Origin: Flavobacterium jejuense
GTDB taxonomy: Bacteria > Bacteroidota > Bacteroidia > Flavobacteriales > Flavobacteriaceae
Assembly (NCBI RefSeq): GCF_006491595.2
Contig: NZ_VEVQ02000013.1
Coordinates: 1-64,000, forward strand
Reading direction: 5' to 3'
Length of the DNA stretch: 64,000 nt
Positions 61,940 to 64,000 of this stretch are shown here, piece by piece. Positions within the stretch are counted from its first letter, which is position 1; every line of letters begins with the position of its first letter. The translations under genes were made by a program, and so were the position numbers. Below the pieces are notes generated by a model that was not told where the DNA came from, searched no databases, and saw nothing but the letters and a program-made list of their open reading frames with translations.

Positions 61940-63241
61940 TTAATTGTTTAATAATATCCATTCGTTATGAAAAAAATAATTCCATTTTGCTTTTGCCATA
62001 TCGTATTTTGGATCAATTAATGTTTGATATGGTTTTCTATTAATTGAATTTGAACAATTAACATAAATAGAGATGTCTTTGTCTTTGTTTTCTTCTTTTA
62101 TTTTTTGACAATACTGCCAAATAAAATCTGGTTTAGTAGGAAGTTGTCTGGCTTGTTTAGAAGTTAGATTTTTTGAATAATCATAAACAGTGCTTTCTTT
62201 TGTTGTATTGTCAATCATTTCAAATGAAATATAACCACTTCGTTCTCTTAACATCATTCTCCAACTTAACCGATGACCTTCTTCAGTCCATAAAACATCT
62301 CCTTCAATAAAATAGTGTCTCAAAGGTAGAACTAATTGAATGTATAAAAAAGGTATAAATAAGAAATATAAAATTCTTTTTTGATTGAAATTTAAATTTG
62401 GATAAGTAGATTTTAATACCTTATTTCTAAAAAATATTTTCCTAATTTTTTCTGAATCATAAAAAAACAAAGCAAAACTTAATGCAAAAAAAGGGAAAAT
62501 ACCTATTTGTAATACTATAGCATTAAATAAATGAAATAGCAATGAAGTTAATAATGCTAAAGTTCTAGTTTTTCTATAAAGTAATAATGGTATGATTAGT
62601 AAATCATATATGATTCCAGCGTAAGCAATGAATAAATAAAACCATTTTTGAGAAAACACATCCAAAAAAAAAGGGATAGCTGTAGTATTATGTAATAGAT
62701 TTTTTGTAAAAGTTCCATCTAACCAATCTGGATAAAACTTAGCAATTGAAGCATAAAAATAAACAATTGCAATTTGAATAATAAAAATAAGATTCATCCA
62801 ATATGGTATCTCAACGGTTTCTTTGGTGTATCCTAATTTAACATCTAATGATTTATAACGGTTTGCAGGTAAAAAAATCATCATAAAACTGATTATCATT
62901 AATAAGTAATAATGATTGTTGTAAGAACTTTTTTGCATGAGATAAGTACCTGTCCAAAGAAGACAAAATAGAAACATTGAAGTGGTATATCTTAATCCTA
63001 TCATTATTAAGATTCCTAAAATTCCCATTGTAGCAAAGTAGTAATACATTCCGTTTCCTGATAATGGTTGGATCCATTCAAACCCAATAAAAGAAAATGT
63101 AAATTGTGGAGCGATAAGAACGTCTTTTGTCCAGCCTGAAATGATTGCACCAAAACTTTCACATGCGATTAGAAATCCAAAAAAAATTCTAAAAACAACT
63201 AGAGGAGCAATATCTGTATTTTTAAACAGAAAACTTTTCAT
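61940..63241 (-). CDS. HTTM-domain membrane protein (vitamin-K-dependent carboxylase-like)
   Basis: 433 residues with several membrane helices (LVVFRIFFGFLIACESFGAI, YYYFATMGILGILIMIGLRY, MFLFCLLWTGTYLMQ, YYLLMIISFMMIFLPA, IIQIAIVYFYASIAKFYPDWLDG). This is the HTTM plan shared with gamma-glutamyl carboxylase. A soluble C-terminal part (about 300-433) contains HRLSWRMMLRERSGY. Carboxylase activity is not proven in bacteria of this type. The stop-proximal ATGA overlap with ribF (63238-63241) indicates coupled translation after ribF. Confidence 0.83.
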   Translation of the reverse strand: MKSFLFKNTDIAPLVVFRIFFGFLIACESFGAIISGWTKDVLIAPQFTFSFIGFEWIQPLSGNGMYYYFATMGILGILIMIGLRYTTSMFLFCLLWTGTYLMQKSSYNNHYYLLMIISFMMIFLPANRYKSLDVKLGYTKETVEIPYWMNLIFIIQIAIVYFYASIAKFYPDWLDGTFTKNLLHNTTAIPFFLDVFSQKWFYLFIAYAGIIYDLLIIPLLLYRKTRTLALLTSLLFHLFNAIVLQIGIFPFFALSFALFFYDSEKIRKIFFRNKVLKSTYPNLNFNQKRILYFLFIPFLYIQLVLPLRHYFIEGDVLWTEEGHRLSWRMMLRERSGYISFEMIDNTTKESTVYDYSKNLTSKQARQLPTKPDFIWQYCQKIKEENKDKDISIYVNCSNSINRKPYQTLIDPKYDMAKAKWNYFFHNEWILLNN

Positions 63242-64000
63242 TGAAGGGTTTTTATTCTTGCAAGAGAAAAAATTTTATCTTTTTCAAGTTGTTTTTTTAA
63301 TTCATATAAAGAAGCGAATTTTTCTTCATTCCGAATTCGTTCTATAAAACAAATTCTAATATTTGTATTATAAATAGATTGGCTAAAGTTGAAAATATGA
63401 ACTTCAATATTTTGATCACCCTCAGAAATAGTGGGATTGTTACCAATATTCATCATGCCAAAATGAGTAGATGTGTCGATTTCAACAGAAACAATATAAA
63501 CCCCATTTTGAGGAATTAGTTTATATTCTTCATCGACTTTTATGTTTGCAGTTGGGAAATTTATGGTACGACCTATTTTTTTGCCTTCAATAACTAAGCC
63601 AGATAATGTGTATTTGTAGCCTAAATATGTATTTGCAGTTTCAATATCTCCATCTAAGAGTGCATTTCTAATTTTGGTTGAACTAATCGCGATTTCATCT
63701 ATCTCTTTTGCTGTGATTTGTTCTACTTCAAAGTTGTATTTTGTTCCAAACTCAATTAAATCATCAATGGTTGCTGTCCTATTTCTTCCAAAGCGATGGT
63801 CATAACCAATTATAATTGAGCAGATGTTTAATTGATTTACTAAAACATTTTTAACAAAATCCTCAGCAGTTAGTCTTGAGAATTCTAAATCAAAAGGATG
63901 AATAATTAAATGATCTAATTCAAATTGAGATATAAGTTGTTTCTTTTCTTCAATGGTATTTAAAAGTTTAATGTTTAAGTCTTGTTGTAATACCATTCTG
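63238..64000 (-). CDS. ribF: Riboflavin kinase / FAD synthetase, C-terminal part (truncated by window edge)
   Basis: About 254 residues visible; the frame stays open to the end of the window, so the nucleotidyl-transferase start is missing. The FAD synthetase part shows LIIHPFDLEFSRL, CSIIIGYDHRFGRNR and ISSTKIRNALLDGDI. The riboflavin kinase domain follows with GRTINFPTANIKVDEE and LIPQNGVYIVSV. It makes FMN and FAD from riboflavin. The last codons overlap the HTTM gene by four bases. Confidence 0.93.
   Translation of the reverse strand, partial: RMVLQQDLNIKLLNTIEEKKQLISQFELDHLIIHPFDLEFSRLTAEDFVKNVLVNQLNICSIIIGYDHRFGRNRTATIDDLIEFGTKYNFEVEQITAKEIDEIAISSTKIRNALLDGDIETANTYLGYKYTLSGLVIEGKKIGRTINFPTANIKVDEEYKLIPQNGVYIVSVEIDTSTHFGMMNIGNNPTISEGDQNIEVHIFNFSQSIYNTNIRICFIERIRNEEKFASLYELKKQLEKDKIFSLARIKTLQ

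Noticed and set aside
1..64000. CRISPR arrays, tRNA or rRNA genes, insertion sequences
   Set aside because: No regularly spaced direct repeats of CRISPR type, no cloverleaf-like sequence ending in a T-arm motif, no transposase frames or terminal inverted repeats were seen in the gene gaps.

Overview
The window is AT-rich chromosomal DNA from a member of the Flavobacteriaceae, most likely Flavobacterium or a close relative. Supporting signs are TAnnTTTG-type -7 promoter elements, a type IX secretion style surface protein, lipoproteins and OmpA/thrombospondin-3 proteins of flavobacterial type, a DksA-like protein that has lost most of its zinc-finger cysteines, and a HMG-CoA-synthase-family protein.

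Region 1 (1-7034) is accessory DNA. A tyrosine recombinase (5180-6220, minus strand) reads into a row of same-strand genes separated by long imperfect palindromes. The palindromes and gene blocks obey the cassette rule of integrons: the first bases of each block (GTTGTGGGC at the recombinase-proximal end, GTTGGCATT in the next block) are the exact inverse complement of the outer arm of the palindrome that closes the same block. This defines a cassette of about 4.1 kb (epimerase, SnoaL-like, DUF2147, AraC, methyltransferase, plus a broken methyltransferase remnant), a cassette of about 0.9 kb (a small acidic protein and a macro-domain protein), and the start of a third. The recombinase lacks the extra helix insertion typical of IntI. 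A flavobacterial gene of unknown function headed by phased 11-bp repeats closes the region. This array is the strongest candidate for an undescribed system here.

Region 2 (7342-29236) is core metabolism: ileS-dksA-like-lspA; succinate dehydrogenase sdhCAB (minus); a lipoprotein; an HMG-CoA-synthase-family protein; a RamB-like regulator divergent from the glyoxylate-shunt genes aceB-aceA; a sortilin/BNR-repeat secreted protein; an arylsulfotransferase-like lipoprotein; a CRP-like regulator; and aminopeptidase P. The IleRS carries GIHH where class I synthetases have HIGH, a change tied to very high mupirocin resistance.

Region 3 (29337-42710) holds a small helix-turn-helix/coiled-coil protein with three operator-like motifs at exact 63-bp spacing, a DinB/NTF2/WYL-regulator group, an alpha/beta hydrolase, AddB-like and AddA-like recombination proteins, an OmpA-family protein, kbl, superoxide dismutase, and two tandem copies of a probable small RNA gene with conserved promoter blocks and terminators.

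Region 4 (42710-64000) is housekeeping and envelope genes: purF, a PfkB kinase, a nitrilase-family amidase, two envelope proteins, a ComF-like protein, glyS, thiL, recX, a large secreted protein, an M20 dipeptidase, a JmjC/cupin protein, bioB, membrane proteins and the 3' part of ribF. I see no tRNA, rRNA, CRISPR array or insertion sequence.
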